A stretch of 15,497 bases of DNA from JADIYM01 sp964641945 (GCA_964641945.1 CAZXLQ010000103.1:1-15497), one strand, 5' to 3'; positions 6,263 through 13,937 are shown, numbered from the stretch's first letter. Numbers and translations: made by a program. The notes: a model not told the origin generated them from the letters alone.

Positions 6263-7210
6263 CTACAAGCCGCCGCTGCTGACACCGCCGGCGACAGCGC
6301 CGCACGCAACACAGAAGATCTCACCCGGCATGAGCTCGGCACCGCACTCCGCACATACGGGGCCGACGGGAGTCCGGTCCGCTTCCTCCGAAGTCATGAG
6401 GACCATCGTCCCGCACGCCACGCAGAAAATGTCGCCCGGATTGAGACTCGCGTTGCAGTTCGGACACCAGTCGCCCTGGGATCTCAAGTCGCCGATCGGA
6501 ACGTGACGAATGCCGGCACTGCTTGGCTCTTCGGCGACGCCACTCGTTTCCGGGTCAAGATGCTCCGTCGTCGGGACGCGCTTGGCGGCGCGATCCGGCG
6601 AGATCGTGTCGTCGATCAGGTGATCGGGGACGGGCGAATCGCTTTCCCCATGCACACCCGGCGGCACCGGACGCTCGCCGGTGTCGTAGCTGGTCTTCTT
6701 GAATTCCTTCTCGGCAACTGCCTTCTCGACGTCCGAAGCCTTCATGGCGCTCGTTATGAAAGCCTCCGGGCCGGGAAACGACCTCTGTGGCTCCGGTTTG
6801 TCGGTCGAGGTTTCCGTCGATTCGAGCTCCGCCGTGTCCGGAGGCGTCAGGCGCGTCCATACCTCCCTCATCTGCGCGACGGCAAGCGTTCCAAACGGTT
6901 TGACGAGATGCCCATCGGCTCCGGCTTCTGATGCCGCCTGCTCGTCATAGGGCTCGAACTCGCTCGAGACGAGCATGACCGGAATCGACACGAAGCGCGG
7001 ATCCTGCTTGATCTCGGCGCACACCGTGTAACTGCTGCGTCCCGGCATCGAGACGTCAAGCAGGACCATGTGAGGCGAGACCTCTTCGAGCTTCGACAGC
7101 GCAAGATCTCCATTGCCGACCGTGACGAGCTCGATGCCCGCCGCCTCGAGCACGCCCTGGATGGACTTGCGCCCGGCGACGCTGTCGTCAGCCAGCAGCA
7201 CTCGCTTCAT
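6263..7210 (-). CDS. Response-regulator receiver fused to two C-terminal zinc ribbons
   Basis: Residues 1-120 are a CheY-like receiver domain with intact phosphorylation chemistry: acidic pair D8/D9, phospho-acceptor D52 in LLDVSMPG, S82/S83 at the switch position, and K104 in the LVKPFG motif. Residues about 121-245 are a low-complexity acidic linker rich in E, D, P, S and T. The C-terminus carries two near-identical CxxC-x10-CxxC zinc ribbons (C249/C252/C263/C266 and C286/C289/C300/C303). There is no DNA-binding or enzymatic output domain, so signalling is probably through protein contacts. ATG 7210 is chosen because GGAGG lies nine bases upstream and the receiver starts there. No partner kinase is in view. 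The gene diverges from the aminotransferase and may share promoter elements with it. Confidence 0.92.
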   Translation of the reverse strand: MKRVLLADDSVAGRKSIQGVLEAAGIELVTVGNGDLALSKLEEVSPHMVLLDVSMPGRSSYTVCAEIKQDPRFVSIPVMLVSSEFEPYDEQAASEAGADGHLVKPFGTLAVAQMREVWTRLTPPDTAELESTETSTDKPEPQRSFPGPEAFITSAMKASDVEKAVAEKEFKKTSYDTGERPVPPGVHGESDSPVPDHLIDDTISPDRAAKRVPTTEHLDPETSGVAEEPSSAGIRHVPIGDLRSQGDWCPNCNASLNPGDIFCVACGTMVLMTSEEADRTPVGPVCAECGAELMPGEIFCVACGAVAGGVSSGGL

Positions 7211-7242
7211 TGTCGGGTTCCTCCACTGCGCGGTTGGTGTGT

Positions 7243-7262
7243 TCTGCCGAAGTCGCGGCAGA
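7243..7262. promoter_or_regulatory. 7-bp perfect inverted repeat at the response-regulator transcription start
   Basis: TCTGCCG (7243-7249) and CGGCAGA (7256-7262) flank a six-base centre. The element sits just downstream of the predicted minus-strand -10 box, covering the expected +1 region. It could be an operator or a hairpin at the 5' end of the message. Function is inference. Confidence 0.45.
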
Positions 7263-7290
7263 TTGTACAGAAGAGGCCGATCACTGGCCA
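7262..7290 (-). promoter_or_regulatory. Predicted promoter of the receiver/zinc-ribbon gene
   Basis: On the minus strand, TGGCCA (7290-7285) is followed by a 17-base spacer and TACAAT (7267-7262), five of six matches to the -10 consensus. Transcription would start near 7255. The -35 hexamer is palindromic and is also used by the divergent promoter on the other strand. Confidence 0.55.
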
Positions 7291-7314
7291 GCCACGCGAC
7301 CACCGCAATATACT
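7285..7314 (+). promoter_or_regulatory. Predicted promoter of the aminotransferase gene
   Basis: TGGCCA (7285-7290), four of six matches to TTGACA, is followed by 18 bases and TATACT (7309-7314), five of six matches to TATAAT. Transcription would start near 7321, giving a leader of about 26 bases that includes the ribosome binding site at 7334-7340. The -35 hexamer lies in an 8-bp palindrome, CTGGCCAG (7284-7291). Confidence 0.55.
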
Positions 7315-7333
7315 CGCGCTTTCCATGCAACCC

Positions 7334-7340
7334 AGGAGGT
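7334..7340 (+). promoter_or_regulatory. Shine-Dalgarno sequence fixing a GTG start for the aminotransferase
   Basis: AGGAGGT ends six bases before GTG 7347. The same frame stays open back to 7113, but that stretch overlaps the divergent gene and the predicted promoters, so it cannot be coding for this protein. Confidence 0.85.
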
Positions 7341-7346
7341 CGACTC

Positions 7347-8516
7347 GTGACAACCCAGACGTCCGGCATCGAACTTGCGGATCGGCTCTCTGCCGTCGGC
7401 TTTTCGGAGATCGTCAAGGTCCGCAACAAGATCCTTGCAATGCGCGAACGCGGGGAAAGTGTCCTTCAGTTCGAAGGCGGCGAGCCGTTCCCGAACACTC
7501 CCGACCATATCAAGGATGCGTGCGTACGGGCGCTGGCCGAGAACCAGACGAGGTACGCGCCGTCGAGCGGGATATCGCCCCTGCTCGAAGCCCTTGCCGA
7601 GAAACTTCGGCGAGAGAATGGAATTCCAGCTTCGGCGTCCGACGTCATCGTCGTGAACGGCGGAATGCAGGCTCTCTTCGCAGCGTTTCAAGGCGTTGTG
7701 AACCCCGGCGATGACGTTCTCATGTATTCGCCGTACTGGACGCCGGTTCGCGACCTGATCGGGCTCACACGCGGGAAACCTGTCCTGGTCGACACGGTCG
7801 AAGCGCGCCGCAACGGAATCCGGGCGTCGCTCGAGGCGTCGCTGACTGAGCGTACCCGCGTCATCTATGTCAACACGCCACAGAATCCCACCGGCATCGT
7901 ACTGACGCGTGAGGAGCTCGAGGAAACGGCCGCCATTGCGCGAGAGCACAATCTCGTCGTCATAAGCGACGAAGCCTACGAACATGTGATCTATGGCGGA
8001 GAACACGTGTCGATTGCGTCGCTCGACGGAATGTACGAGCGAACGATCTCCTGCTACACGTTCTCGAAGTCATATGCGATGACAGGCTGGCGCCTCGGGT
8101 ACGCGGTGGCGCCCGAGCCTTTCATCACCGGCATGAAGAAGCTAACCCTCACGTCGACGAACGGTGTTTCGACCCCGACGCAGTGGGCGGGGCTTGCGGC
8201 GATTACCGGGCCGACCGACTTCACCGACTGGTGCAGGAACGAGTATCGAAGGCGTCGCGACCTGCTCGTCTCTGGCCTGCAAAGTCTGGGTTTCGAGATC
8301 AAGCCTCCGGCGGGTGCCTTCTACGCATTTCCGGACGCCCGCGCTTTCGGCACGGACAGCTGGGAGATAGCCAATCGGCTGCTCGACCGAGCTGGAGTGG
8401 CGTGTCTTCCCGGCGTCATCTTCGGCCCGGAAGGCGAAGGACATTTGCGGTTCTCGTATTCGACCTCGCCCGAAACGATCGAGCGCGGTATCGAAGCGCT
8501 GCGCGCGGTCCTTTGA
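7347..8516 (+). CDS. PLP-dependent class I/II aminotransferase (aspartate aminotransferase-like)
   Basis: The 389-residue protein has the fold-type I aminotransferase landmarks: FEGGEPFPNTP near 42-52, YAPSSGISPL at 70-79, NPTG at 180-183, D208 and Y211 in SDEAYE, the Schiff-base lysine K241 in SKSYAMTGWRLGY, and R368 in the LRFSYS motif that binds the substrate carboxylate. It resembles the aspartate/aromatic (subgroup I-gamma) branch that transfers an amino group between an amino acid and a 2-oxo acid in the cytosol. The exact substrate cannot be read from sequence. The start is GTG 7347, fixed by AGGAGGT. The gene is followed after 21 bases by thiL and is probably co-transcribed with it. 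The pairing with thiL does not by itself imply a thiamine role. Confidence 0.93.
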   Translation: MTTQTSGIELADRLSAVGFSEIVKVRNKILAMRERGESVLQFEGGEPFPNTPDHIKDACVRALAENQTRYAPSSGISPLLEALAEKLRRENGIPASASDVIVVNGGMQALFAAFQGVVNPGDDVLMYSPYWTPVRDLIGLTRGKPVLVDTVEARRNGIRASLEASLTERTRVIYVNTPQNPTGIVLTREELEETAAIAREHNLVVISDEAYEHVIYGGEHVSIASLDGMYERTISCYTFSKSYAMTGWRLGYAVAPEPFITGMKKLTLTSTNGVSTPTQWAGLAAITGPTDFTDWCRNEYRRRRDLLVSGLQSLGFEIKPPAGAFYAFPDARAFGTDSWEIANRLLDRAGVACLPGVIFGPEGEGHLRFSYSTSPETIERGIEALRAVL

Positions 8517-8537
8517 CACGCCCGGGAGTCGACCGGC

Positions 8538-9530
8538 ATGTCCGGTGAGTTCGAACGAATTGCCGTCATCCGGCGGCTGGCAGGTCGGCGCGGTCGCGGC
8601 GTCGTGCTCGGGATCGGAGACGACGCCGCGCTGCTCGCCTCCAGGCCAGGGCACGACACGGCGATTTCGTCGGACCTGCTCGTCGAAGGCGTACACTTCC
8701 GGCTCGACTGGGCTACACCGGAGCAGATCGGCCACAAGGCGATCGCCGTGTCGCTGAGCGACATGGCGGCAATGGGCGCCGAGCCATTCGCGGCCGTCAT
8801 CGGTCTCGCGATTCCCGCGAACGTCGGCGACGACTTCATCGAGGCGTTCTATCGCGGCGCGACCTCGCTCGCGAATCGACATGAGACCACCATCGTGGGC
8901 GGAGACCTGTCGAGGTCGCCGTCGACAATCGTGATCGATTCGGTACTCGTGGGATACGTTCCTGAGGACGGCGCCCTGCGTCGTGACCGGGCTCGAGCCG
9001 GGCAGGACGTCTACGTCAGCGGCGAGTTGGGCACGTCGGCCTCTGGTTTTGCCCGATTGCAGTCGTCGAATGATGACGAGAGGGCGAACTTCGCCAGCGA
9101 TCCGGTCGTGCGCGCCCACCTCCTTCCCGAACCTCGCGTCGAGATCGGACGCGCTCTGGTCGAGCGTTCGCTCGCAACCGCGGCTATCGACGTGAGCGAC
9201 GGTCTCTCCTCGGACCTCGGCCATCTGTGTGAGGCAAGCGACGTTGGAGCGATCCTAGACGCGGCGGCAATCCCGGCGCCGGCCGGATTGGAGCTTGCCC
9301 TTCACGGCGGCGAGCAATACGAGCTGCTGTTCACGGCGGACCCGGGGCGTCGGCCTGAACTGGCCGCGCTCGGAGCCGAGACCGGCGTTCCCATCACCCG
9401 GATCGGACGCCTGGACTACACGGTCGTCGGTGTCTGGCTCGAGATTGAGGGCACGAGAGCGAGGCTCGAACCCTCCGGCTACGATCACTTTCGTTCCGCG
9501 TCGCCTGCGGCCGACCCTACTTCACGCTGA
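8538..9530 (+). CDS. thiL: Thiamine-monophosphate kinase
   Basis: ThiL phosphorylates thiamine monophosphate to thiamine pyrophosphate, the last step of the pathway. The 330 residues include the expected motifs: GIGDDAA at 25-31, SDLLVEGVHF at 45-54, SLSDMAAMGAEP at 72-83, GGD at 121-123 and DVSDGLSSDLGHL at 218-230. The late GGEDYEL signature reads GGEQYEL (257-263), with Gln in place of the usual Asp. The linker just before it (AAIPAPAGLELAL) is short compared with enterobacterial ThiL. A GGGAG about ten bases upstream supports ATG 8538. No TPP riboswitch is visible in the 21-base gap before it. Its last 14 bases overlap the end of the convergent propeller gene. Confidence 0.94.
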   Translation: MSGEFERIAVIRRLAGRRGRGVVLGIGDDAALLASRPGHDTAISSDLLVEGVHFRLDWATPEQIGHKAIAVSLSDMAAMGAEPFAAVIGLAIPANVGDDFIEAFYRGATSLANRHETTIVGGDLSRSPSTIVIDSVLVGYVPEDGALRRDRARAGQDVYVSGELGTSASGFARLQSSNDDERANFASDPVVRAHLLPEPRVEIGRALVERSLATAAIDVSDGLSSDLGHLCEASDVGAILDAAAIPAPAGLELALHGGEQYELLFTADPGRRPELAALGAETGVPITRIGRLDYTVVGVWLEIEGTRARLEPSGYDHFRSASPAADPTSR

Positions 9531-11685
9531 CGGTAACCTTCGCGGATCCGGAATTCGCGCTGCCATCGGCGGCACGCAGCGCAATCACATGTTCGCCGGG
9601 AGTCAGGTCCGCGAGACGGACCAGGAAACTCTCGCGCATGCCGTCGGGAATACCATCGGATGGGTACACGGGCATCCACGGCCCACCGTCGACGCTGAAC
9701 TCTGCACGCAGGATTCGACTCGTCGAATCGTCGACCGAGAATGAGATCTCCGCATTTCGTCCCGAAACGGTCGGAGCGCCGGCGGTGACCTTTGGAGGTG
9801 TGTTGTCGATCTCGATAGGCTCAGAGACCTTGTCGCCCGAGAGCGCGACCGCCCGGGGGTTCGTCAGGTCGTCAGAGACTACGAGCCGCAGAACGTAAAC
9901 GCCATCGGGCATGGCATCGCTGTCGATCGTGTAGTAGGCATTCGTGAGTCCCGCACCCAGCGTTCGCCACTCCCTCTCGGCAATTCCGCGAATCTGAAGC
10001 GTGTAGGACAACCGGTCGTCGTCCGGATCCTTCGCCTGCCAGACGATGGATCGAGCGCCCTTCTGGAATACGCGCCGGGGCGGAATGTTCGACGCGAGTC
10101 CGAAGATCGAAGGATCGAATCCGGAGCTCAGCACTGCGGGATCAACCGGCTGCTGTGGAAGTTCCTGGAGGCCGATGCCCGAGGGAAGCACCAGGAGCTG
10201 TGTGATCTCGGGAGCGACGTTGCGCGGCAGGTAGCTCACCGCAACGGACTGGACCAGCGTGGAGGAACCAGTCAGAGTGAGCTTCCATTGAACGTAGCGC
10301 GACGGCGGGCTGACGATCGGACCGGTGCCCCCGTCGAGGCGAACCGGCGTCCAGGCACTCCACGTCGAGTCGGGTGCCTCTGTATTCCCGGACCGGGCTT
10401 CCACCGCAACCTGTCCGCTCGCGCGAAGCGTCACCCGGCCCCACGCGGAGGCGGCCTTGGCATCGTGGACCGGCGACTCGTAGGTCCCCGTCGGCACGGT
10501 GCCCGGACCCAGGCGAAAGAGCTTTCCGAGATTGGTTCCGGTGGCAAACACGCTGCTGCCCGCCGACACGAGCGTCGACGTCTGATCCTCGGTTGACTGT
10601 AGAAGCAGCGTAGACCGCAGGGTCGACGTTTCAACCGCGACGATACGGCCCCGGTCGCCGGTTCCGACGAGCAGACGCGATCCGTCGACGAGGATCGAGT
10701 AGCCCACGACCGATTTCGAGCTCCAGACGACGTCCGTCGATCCATCCGCCAGGATCCGGAAAACCGCGCTGCGCGCATCATCCACGTCCCGGCGGCTCGG
10801 TACCGACGATGAGCCCGCGTTGGCGATGTCGAGCCGCGACGCCGTAGTGGTATTGCTCTCGACGATCGACACTCCGCCTTGTTCCGCGCCGGTCGTCGCT
10901 GCCGATGCGGCGATTGCGAGGGCGTAGATCGTCCCGTCGGACCCGACAGAGAACGCGTGCGTCTCCTGGAGCGGCGTGTCGAGAATTGCGAATGGTTTGC
11001 CGTCGGCGCCAATTCGGAGGACCAGCGAGTTCGGGTCGGTTCCGGCGATGAGATCACCGTTCGGTGCGAACGCCAGGGCCACAACGTGGACTTCGTCCGT
11101 GTCGACCCACGCAGTCCCCTTGCCGTCCGCCGCGATTCGATAGATGACGCCTTTCTCTCCGGAGCCCGCGTAGAGCATTCCGTTTCGGAAGACGAGAGAC
11201 CAGATGTACTTGTCGTCGGGATCGAAGAAAACCGTCGACTTGCCCGCGCCGTCAATCTTGTAGATCTTGCCGTCCGGCGAAGTCGCCGCATACACCGTTC
11301 CCATCGCAGGATCGAAGGCAAGCGCCGTGACGTCGAGCTCTGCGGCATCGAAGAGCACCGATCCGACTCCTGCAGGCGTGACGGCGAAGACTTTGCCGTC
11401 GTGACCGGTGCCGAGATAGATGGTGCCGTTCGTGCCGACGGTGGTCGACCAGATGTGCGTCTGCTGCGAGTCGAACACCGCTTCGAAACTTGGCGACAGC
11501 CCTATGGCGCCGTTGTCGGCAACCGAAACTCCCGACGCACTGCCCTTCTCGAGGTCGGCGCGCGATGCCAGTTCGAAGTACACGGGGGTACTCGCCGTGG
11601 CTGCGCCGTTTGTCACGCCGAGCACGATGAGAGCACAGAGGAATGAGCCGACAAGTCGGCGCCGAGTCGGGCGGGTTCTGGTCAT
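9517..11685 (-). CDS. Secreted seven-bladed beta-propeller protein with C-terminal Ig/FN3-like domains
   Basis: The 722-residue product has a basic N-terminus and hydrophobic leader ending near TASTP (residue 33), so export is predicted. Residues 75-395 contain about seven blade-like repeats of the form (D/N)GTIYLGTGxxGKVFAV, typical of NHL/PQQ-like propellers. The fifth carries an insertion of roughly 50 residues (258-308). Residues 400-490 form a beta-rich module around a WSAWTPV segment. Residues 535-630 (KDPDDDRLSYTLQI...NTPP) and 640-722 look like FN3- and Ig-like domains. No enzymatic residues are seen, so a binding or scaffolding role at the cell surface is inferred. There is no good Shine-Dalgarno sequence. 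It lies 78 bases downstream of the S55-family gene, probably in one transcript. Its end overlaps thiL by 14 bases. Confidence 0.85.
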   Translation of the reverse strand: MTRTRPTRRRLVGSFLCALIVLGVTNGAATASTPVYFELASRADLEKGSASGVSVADNGAIGLSPSFEAVFDSQQTHIWSTTVGTNGTIYLGTGHDGKVFAVTPAGVGSVLFDAAELDVTALAFDPAMGTVYAATSPDGKIYKIDGAGKSTVFFDPDDKYIWSLVFRNGMLYAGSGEKGVIYRIAADGKGTAWVDTDEVHVVALAFAPNGDLIAGTDPNSLVLRIGADGKPFAILDTPLQETHAFSVGSDGTIYALAIAASAATTGAEQGGVSIVESNTTTASRLDIANAGSSSVPSRRDVDDARSAVFRILADGSTDVVWSSKSVVGYSILVDGSRLLVGTGDRGRIVAVETSTLRSTLLLQSTEDQTSTLVSAGSSVFATGTNLGKLFRLGPGTVPTGTYESPVHDAKAASAWGRVTLRASGQVAVEARSGNTEAPDSTWSAWTPVRLDGGTGPIVSPPSRYVQWKLTLTGSSTLVQSVAVSYLPRNVAPEITQLLVLPSGIGLQELPQQPVDPAVLSSGFDPSIFGLASNIPPRRVFQKGARSIVWQAKDPDDDRLSYTLQIRGIAEREWRTLGAGLTNAYYTIDSDAMPDGVYVLRLVVSDDLTNPRAVALSGDKVSEPIEIDNTPPKVTAGAPTVSGRNAEISFSVDDSTSRILRAEFSVDGGPWMPVYPSDGIPDGMRESFLVRLADLTPGEHVIALRAADGSANSGSAKVTVSVK

Positions 11686-11763
11686 GGTGTCAGGAAAATG
11701 GAAAGGCCAGGTGCGACGCGTCCGCGCACCCGGCCGGGAAAGAATGAGGATTGTTGCGACGCG

Positions 11764-13638
11764 TCACCGGACAACGTTGATCTGGATGACCTGCTGTCCC
11801 GTGACGATGAACCGCGCGGGAGGGAGTTCCTTCTCGAAGATGGTCGCCGTCTGCAGCAACGTGACCGCATTCGTCGACCGCGGCGACTCGAGCCTCGACA
11901 GCACCGAAGGCGGCAACGCCGTCATCGCCTGATTCTCGACGACTGCGCCGCCACTGGCCCGGACGAGCTTGACGTAGAGACGGTCGTTTTTCTTGAGCTT
12001 GTTAATGGCACGAACGAGTTGCGAGAGATTCGTCGGAGCAAAACCGGCAAAGCTCTCGTCCGACTGGGCGATCGTCGCGCCGTCGCCGATCAGGATGGCC
12101 AGTTTTCCGAGCGGGGCGTCCCGCGGGATGACGATCGGAATCCGCTCCACGTATTCGACGCCGTCGTCGGTGCGCGCAAACGCCTGCAGCTCGACGGTGT
12201 CGCCGCGGCCCACTCTGGTCTGATCAACCCGAACCCGTGTCAGCGAGCCGATGTTGCGGTCCTCCGATGCCGAGATCGTGACATCCACTCCGTCGACGTT
12301 GATGTCGCGGAACCCGCTCGAAAGCAGCAGCTGAAGCGGAGTGCCGATCGAAAGTGCCGCGGCAACAGCCGCGTTGGACGAGCCCGCGAAACGATTCTCG
12401 AGCGAGATCTCAGGCTGTCCCGCGAGACGAATCGTGCCTCGGACGTCGATCGTCTGGTCGCCGATCTGCCGTTCGGAGCCGAGCACCGTCGAGAGCAGAG
12501 TGATGTTCAGGAAGAGCGGCGCCAGCGCCGGGTCGCCGATGACCTCGTAGACGAACTGGTTCGTTTCGCCCTTGCTGTTCTTGAAGCTGACACGGACCGG
12601 AATCATCCTCGGCGCACGCCCGAGCTGTCCGCCGATGCCGGAGGAGCGGTCCTGTCCGATCGAGCCGACGGTGCGCGTCGCCGTAGCAAACTTGAACGAG
12701 TTGTTGAGGTTCGGGACGACCACGATGACTTCGGACTCGGACATCGGCATGGCCGTCGCACCAAGACTGAGGAACGGGTGGCCGAAAGCGAAGATGCGGT
12801 CTCCGTCGCGTTCCGTCACGGTGCCGGAGGCTCCGGCCGAGTAGTCACCCCGGACGAGGGAAACGACCACCGAGCTTCCCGGCTTGAGCGTATCCGGCGT
12901 TGTCGGACTCATTGGCTCGACCGCCGAACCTCCTCCAGGCGCGGCAACGGCCATCAGTCCCATGCGTTCGAAGTCCGGCGCGAACATGTCGATGACCGAC
13001 TGGGGAACTCCCCCAAAAGCAATCGGCGTCGCAATCGGGCGGAGGGACTGGCCGGCATATGCCGAGAGCGAAGGAGCTGCGGCAGCGGCACTCAGTCCCG
13101 AAATCGACTCGGGCGCCGAGAGACGCTTCAACGAGTCGGCAGGTGATGCCGACGAGCGCGTCGCGACGAGGTCACGAAACGTGAGGTCGCCCCGTGTTTG
13201 CGTACCGGATGATTGCGGTATGTCGCGAAGCTGCGAAACCATCTGTCCAATTGGCGTGATACCGGCGATCGGCTCCGTGGCGAATGCAAACGTATAGGCC
13301 ACGGCCCCGACGAGCCTCCCGTCGATGTACACCGGACTGCCGCTCATTCCGGCGAACACCCGGGTCTTGTCGACCGTCCCGCCCGACAATCTCGCGAGGA
13401 TGATCCGCTGACGCGGATTGGGTTGCCCCTCGACAATTCCGAGGACTTCGAACTCGAAGCGTTCCAGCTTCGAACCCGTGAACGTCGTGACTCCGTAGCC
13501 ACGCATTCCGGTCCGGACTTCTTCGACCGGAAAATACGTGGACGACTTGGACGACGGAGCCGGCTGAGTGAGGGACTGTGCCGGCACGACGGCGGGCACG
13601 AACATCGACAGGAGCAGGGCCAGACACAAATGCTTCAT
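11764..13638 (-). CDS. Secreted SpoIVB/S55-family protein with permuted motif order
   Basis: The 624-residue product has a signal peptide (MKHLCLALLLSMFVPAVVPA, then QS). Residues 36-133 match the C-terminal half of SpoIVB-type S55 serine peptidases: VRTGMRGYG, the nucleophile motif GMSGSPVY (Ser99 by analogy), GRLVGAVAY and IAGITPIGQM. The motif equivalent to the SpoIVB histidine region, GTVTERDGD...FGHPFL (272-290, His287), comes later, so the order is Ser then His, the reverse of SpoIVB. Between them (141-255) lies an Ala/Ser/Pro-rich segment. The remainder to 624 is beta-rich without recognised motifs. AAGGAG eight bases upstream supports ATG 13638. A good sigma70-type promoter precedes it. 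Whether it is an active peptidase is not shown by sequence; the family name is from recalled annotation. Confidence 0.85.
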   Translation of the reverse strand: MKHLCLALLLSMFVPAVVPAQSLTQPAPSSKSSTYFPVEEVRTGMRGYGVTTFTGSKLERFEFEVLGIVEGQPNPRQRIILARLSGGTVDKTRVFAGMSGSPVYIDGRLVGAVAYTFAFATEPIAGITPIGQMVSQLRDIPQSSGTQTRGDLTFRDLVATRSSASPADSLKRLSAPESISGLSAAAAAPSLSAYAGQSLRPIATPIAFGGVPQSVIDMFAPDFERMGLMAVAAPGGGSAVEPMSPTTPDTLKPGSSVVVSLVRGDYSAGASGTVTERDGDRIFAFGHPFLSLGATAMPMSESEVIVVVPNLNNSFKFATATRTVGSIGQDRSSGIGGQLGRAPRMIPVRVSFKNSKGETNQFVYEVIGDPALAPLFLNITLLSTVLGSERQIGDQTIDVRGTIRLAGQPEISLENRFAGSSNAAVAAALSIGTPLQLLLSSGFRDINVDGVDVTISASEDRNIGSLTRVRVDQTRVGRGDTVELQAFARTDDGVEYVERIPIVIPRDAPLGKLAILIGDGATIAQSDESFAGFAPTNLSQLVRAINKLKKNDRLYVKLVRASGGAVVENQAMTALPPSVLSRLESPRSTNAVTLLQTATIFEKELPPARFIVTGQQVIQINVVR

Positions 13639-13692
13639 CCGGGGAACTCCTTGAGTGACAACACGCTCCGGGGAGCGCCGACCAACGATTGG

Positions 13693-13722
13693 AGTGTAAC
13701 GGCGACGTCAAACTGACGTCAA
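13693..13722 (-). promoter_or_regulatory. Predicted sigma70-type promoter of the S55-family gene
   Basis: On the minus strand TTGACG (13722-13717) is followed by an 18-base spacer and TACACT (13698-13693). These match the consensus at five of six and four of six positions. The -35 box lies inside the distal copy of a tandem repeat, TTTGACGTC, whose two copies start 11 bases apart. Confidence 0.55.
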
Positions 13723-13723
13723 A
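13704..13723 (-). repeat. Two tandem TTTGACGTC copies, 11-bp period, on the S55 promoter
   Basis: GACGTCAAA is present on the plus strand at 13704-13712 and 13715-13723, exactly 11 bases apart, one helical turn. One copy overlaps the -35 box and the other lies in the spacer. The distal copy also forms the 8-bp palindrome TGACGTCA. This is the geometry of a tandem regulator site, but it could be chance. Confidence 0.55.
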
Positions 13724-13891
13724 TCCCGGTTCACCGTACCGGGTTCGCCGTTGGCAACGGCGCCTTGCCGAAACCCGGGCAGGAGCGGGAAGCCGGCGTT
13801 CGATCTCGAGACATCTCTGCTCGCCGTGCCCGCTCTCGGATGCGCTGGAGCCTCGGCTGGGTTTGCCGTTGCGAGCCCGGCCCTTCAGATC

Positions 13892-13909
13892 ATCTCGTGG
13901 GCCCGAGAT
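13892..13909 (-). terminator. Weak hairpin after the DinB-like gene, doubtful terminator
   Basis: ATCTCG and CGAGAT flank six bases, about 30 bases past the DinB-like stop codon. It lacks a T-run on the minus strand, so it is at best a weak or factor-assisted terminator. Confidence 0.2.
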
Positions 13910-13937
13910 TTCTCGTCCATACCAGCCGCAAACAAGC

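Larger units (their letters stand above)
13639..13937. other. Intergenic region with the S55 promoter and several hairpins
   Basis: About 300 bases without a convincing gene. Besides the promoter at 13693-13722 it contains a perfect stem CGCCGTT/AACGGCG around GGC near 13747-13763, nested inside CCGGGTT/AACCCGG arms, and a 6-bp stem at 13892-13909. Neither hairpin is followed by a T-run, so classical termination of the upstream DinB-like gene is not supported. Confidence 0.5.

Noticed and set aside
8517..8537. A possible TPP riboswitch upstream of thiL
   Set aside because: The gap is only 21 bases, and no thi-box-like sequence was seen upstream of the aminotransferase either.
8142..9224. A 360-codon minus-strand open frame over the aminotransferase and thiL
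   Set aside because: It overlaps two well-supported genes and has no recognisable domain.
11709..11732. GGTGCG/CGCACC hairpin between the S55 and propeller genes as a terminator
   Set aside because: The stem is only six base pairs with no T-run on the minus strand, and the genes look co-transcribed.
11698..13146. A 482-codon plus-strand open frame antisense to the S55-family gene
   Set aside because: The composition is almost entirely Arg, Asp, Glu and Gly, and there is no ribosome binding site. The opposite strand encodes a protein with clear motifs and a signal peptide.
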